A stretch of DNA of 16,273 nt from Gaiellasilicea sp035553355. Its GTDB lineage: Bacteria > Actinomycetota > Thermoleophilia > Gaiellales > Gaiellaceae. Both the position numbers and the translations under genes were made by a program. Positions 15,140-16,273 of this stretch are shown piece by piece. Location: contig DATMJW010000190.1 of NCBI GenBank assembly GCA_035553355.1, positions 1 through 16,273 of the forward strand, read 5' to 3'. Under the pieces are notes generated by a model. That model ran no database searches. It worked only from the letters and a program-made list of their open reading frames with translations, and was not told the DNA's origin. The number at the start of each line of letters is the position of its first letter. The stretch's first letter is position 1.

Positions 15140-15544
15140 GTGGATGCCGCAGCGGCCGTGGCCGACCTGAAGGAGATCTCGTCACAGGTCGAGACGGCCG
15201 CGGTCTTCGCCGACGACGGCTCGGTGCTCGCGTCGACGTTCGCCGACGACGCCGCCGCGGAGCGCCTCGCGCGCGTCGCGCGCGAGCTCCTCGCTGCGGC
15301 CGCCGAGGCGCCGACCGCGTCGGGGCGGACGATCACTCAGCTCGAGGTCGCGTTGCCGGAGGGCAGCGTCTTCGTCGTGCGCGACGGCACGCGTGCGATC
15401 GCGGCCACCACCGCGGCGCAGCCGACCGCCGGCCTCGTCCTCTACGACCTGCGCGCGTGCCTGCGCGCACTCGACGCCCCGCCGCAGCCGAAGCGGCGCG
15501 CGCGCCGGAAGCCGAAAGCGGCCGCCGAGAGCCCGGATGCGTAG
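15140..15544 (+). CDS. Roadblock/LC7-like domain protein
   Basis: This 134-residue protein fits a single Roadblock/LC7 fold over residues about 5-112: an N-terminal helix, the VETAAVFADDGSVLAST hairpin, a long helix (AERLARVARELLAAAAEA), ITQLEVALPEGSVFVVRDG, and a terminal helix around LVLYDLRACLRAL. The last 20 or so residues are basic and disordered (PKRRARRKPKAAA), perhaps for nucleic acid or membrane contact. Bacterial Roadblock proteins usually regulate small MglA-type GTPases; none is encoded here. Start GTG 15140 follows a TAGGGT box. The gene overlaps the next small gene by eight bases and so is coupled to it and to pyrE. Fold assignment is by pattern and should be checked by profile search. 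Confidence 0.7.
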   Translation: MDAAAAVADLKEISSQVETAAVFADDGSVLASTFADDAAAERLARVARELLAAAAEAPTASGRTITQLEVALPEGSVFVVRDGTRAIAATTAAQPTAGLVLYDLRACLRALDAPPQPKRRARRKPKAAAESPDA

Positions 15545-15713
15545 GCTCCTGCTCCTCGCCGCGCTCGTCGCGCCGCTCCTCTACCTGCGGCGCCGCCGGG
15601 AGGCGCAGGTCGAGCGCGTCCGGCTCTTCTTCGACGACGGCTCCGCGGTGACGCTCGAGCGGGGCGCGCCGGGTTCGGAGCGGCTCGTCGCGCTCGCGCG
15701 CCAGGCGGTCTGA
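15537..15713 (+). CDS. Small membrane-anchored protein of unknown function (58 residues)
   Basis: The frame from ATG 15537 to TGA 15711-15713 encodes 58 residues. The first 17 or so (MRRLLLLAALVAPLLYL) form one hydrophobic helix, followed by a basic cluster RRRRE, which suggests an N-terminal membrane anchor with the rest in the cytoplasm. The remainder (RVRLFFDDGSAVTLERG, then ERLVALARQAV) looks like a small beta hairpin plus helix. It overlaps the Roadblock gene by eight bases and its stop shares one base with the pyrE ATG (TGATG). Tight coupling on both sides argues that it is real. Function is unknown. Confidence 0.7.
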   Translation: MRRLLLLAALVAPLLYLRRRREAQVERVRLFFDDGSAVTLERGAPGSERLVALARQAV

Positions 15714-16267
15714 TGCTCGACGAGCTCGGGGAGCGGCTGCGCGAGCACGCGCTGCTCGAGGGCGACTTCGTCCTCCGCTCGGGCCGCCGCTCGAGCTACT
15801 ACCTCGACAAGTACCGCTTCGAGACGCGACCGGAGCTGCTCGGCCCGCTCGGAGAGCGGCTCGCGGCGGCGGTTCGGGAGTACGAGCCCGACGCCGTCAG
15901 GCTCGCGGGGCCGGCGCTCGGAGCGGTCGCGCTCGCGGCCTCCGCGTCGCTCGCCGGCGGGCTGCCGTTCGTGATCGTGAGGCCGGAGGCGAAGGAGTAC
16001 GGCACCGCGAACAGGATCGAAGGCCCCTTCGCCCCGGGCGAGGTCGTCTGCCTGCTCGAGGACATCGTCACCTCCGGCGGCGCGCTCGCAGAGGCGGTCG
16101 CCGCGCTGCGCGAAGCGGGCCTCGTCGTGCGGCATGCCGTCTGCGTCGTCGACCGGGAGGAGGGTGGCGCCGACGCTCTCGCCCGCATCGGGGTCCGCCT
16201 GCGCTGCCTCTACCGCGGAGGAGATCTCGTACCGGCGGCAAAGAGCGCCGGAAATCCGCATCGTTGA
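15713..16267 (+). CDS. pyrE: Orotate phosphoribosyltransferase
   Basis: This 184-residue enzyme joins orotate and PRPP to make OMP in pyrimidine synthesis. Its N-terminus LEGDFVLRSGRRSSYYLDKY is the typical orotate-binding segment. The PRPP loop is VCLLEDIVTSGGA with E116-D117. The flexible catalytic loop reads VRPEAKEYGTANRIEG, keeping R90 and catalytic K94, but where E. coli-type enzymes have RKEAKxHG it has P91 and Y96. The reading frame is complete, ending six bases before the window edge. Start ATG 15713 shares a base with the preceding stop, so translation is coupled to the small membrane protein. Confidence 0.93.
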   Translation: MLDELGERLREHALLEGDFVLRSGRRSSYYLDKYRFETRPELLGPLGERLAAAVREYEPDAVRLAGPALGAVALAASASLAGGLPFVIVRPEAKEYGTANRIEGPFAPGEVVCLLEDIVTSGGALAEAVAALREAGLVVRHAVCVVDREEGGADALARIGVRLRCLYRGGDLVPAAKSAGNPHR

Positions 16268-16273
16268 GCCAAT

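Noticed and set aside
13968..15170. A 400-codon + strand frame over rdgB and the YihY gene
   Set aside because: It is out of frame with rdgB and antisense to a clear membrane protein; the product is charged low-complexity sequence.

Overview
The window is a compact, high-GC (by eye about 70% or more) bacterial chromosome segment with 19 protein genes, 18 of them with a visible start. GTG is the start in 11 of those 18. Many genes are joined by 4-base stop/start overlaps (ATGA or GTGA), and there is almost no intergenic DNA. Codon use, the murI-rph-rdgB cluster, TANNNT-type hexamers placed 6-7 bases before start codons, and SLH-like/NlpC and Roadblock proteins suggest an actinobacterium, possibly of the Thermoleophilia (Gaiella-like) group. 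That placement is inference, because the window has no rRNA or other marker. I found no tRNA, rRNA, CRISPR array, insertion sequence or phage gene.

Region 1 (1-6230, + strand) is a maltodextrin/starch operon. It holds the end of a MalF-type permease, a MalG-type permease, a cytoplasmic GH13 glycosidase, a MalK-type ATPase and a secreted GH13 alpha-amylase. Together these would cut starch outside the cell, import the maltodextrins, and hydrolyse them inside. The start of the operon (MalF 5' end, probably the binding protein and regulator) lies outside the window. An AT-rich perfect palindrome sits inside the amylase gene just after the signal-peptide codons and is the most anomalous piece of sequence here.

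Region 2 (6227-9601) holds an exported NlpC/P60 (C40) peptidase with SLH-like segments on the minus strand. It is divergent from a + strand operon of an AlkA-like DNA glycosylase, a GNAT protein fused to an unrecognised domain, and a single-domain rhodanese, closed by a strong hairpin. A second perfect palindrome lies in the 81-base divergent promoter region.

Region 3 (9625-11497, minus) holds an unrecognised secreted protein and a class I glutamine amidotransferase. Region 4 (11535-14302, +) is murI-rph-mgtC-rdgB, with the MgtC-like membrane protein inserted in an otherwise familiar housekeeping cluster. Region 5 (14286-16267) holds a YihY/BrkB membrane protein on minus, divergent from a Roadblock/LC7 protein, a 58-residue membrane-anchored protein and pyrE.

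I saw no clear previously undescribed multi-gene system such as a defence or biosynthetic island. The points most worth checking are the two palindromes, two near-identical 35-37-base divergent regions that look like interlocked leaderless promoters, the GNAT fusion, and the Roadblock/small-membrane-protein pair ahead of pyrE.
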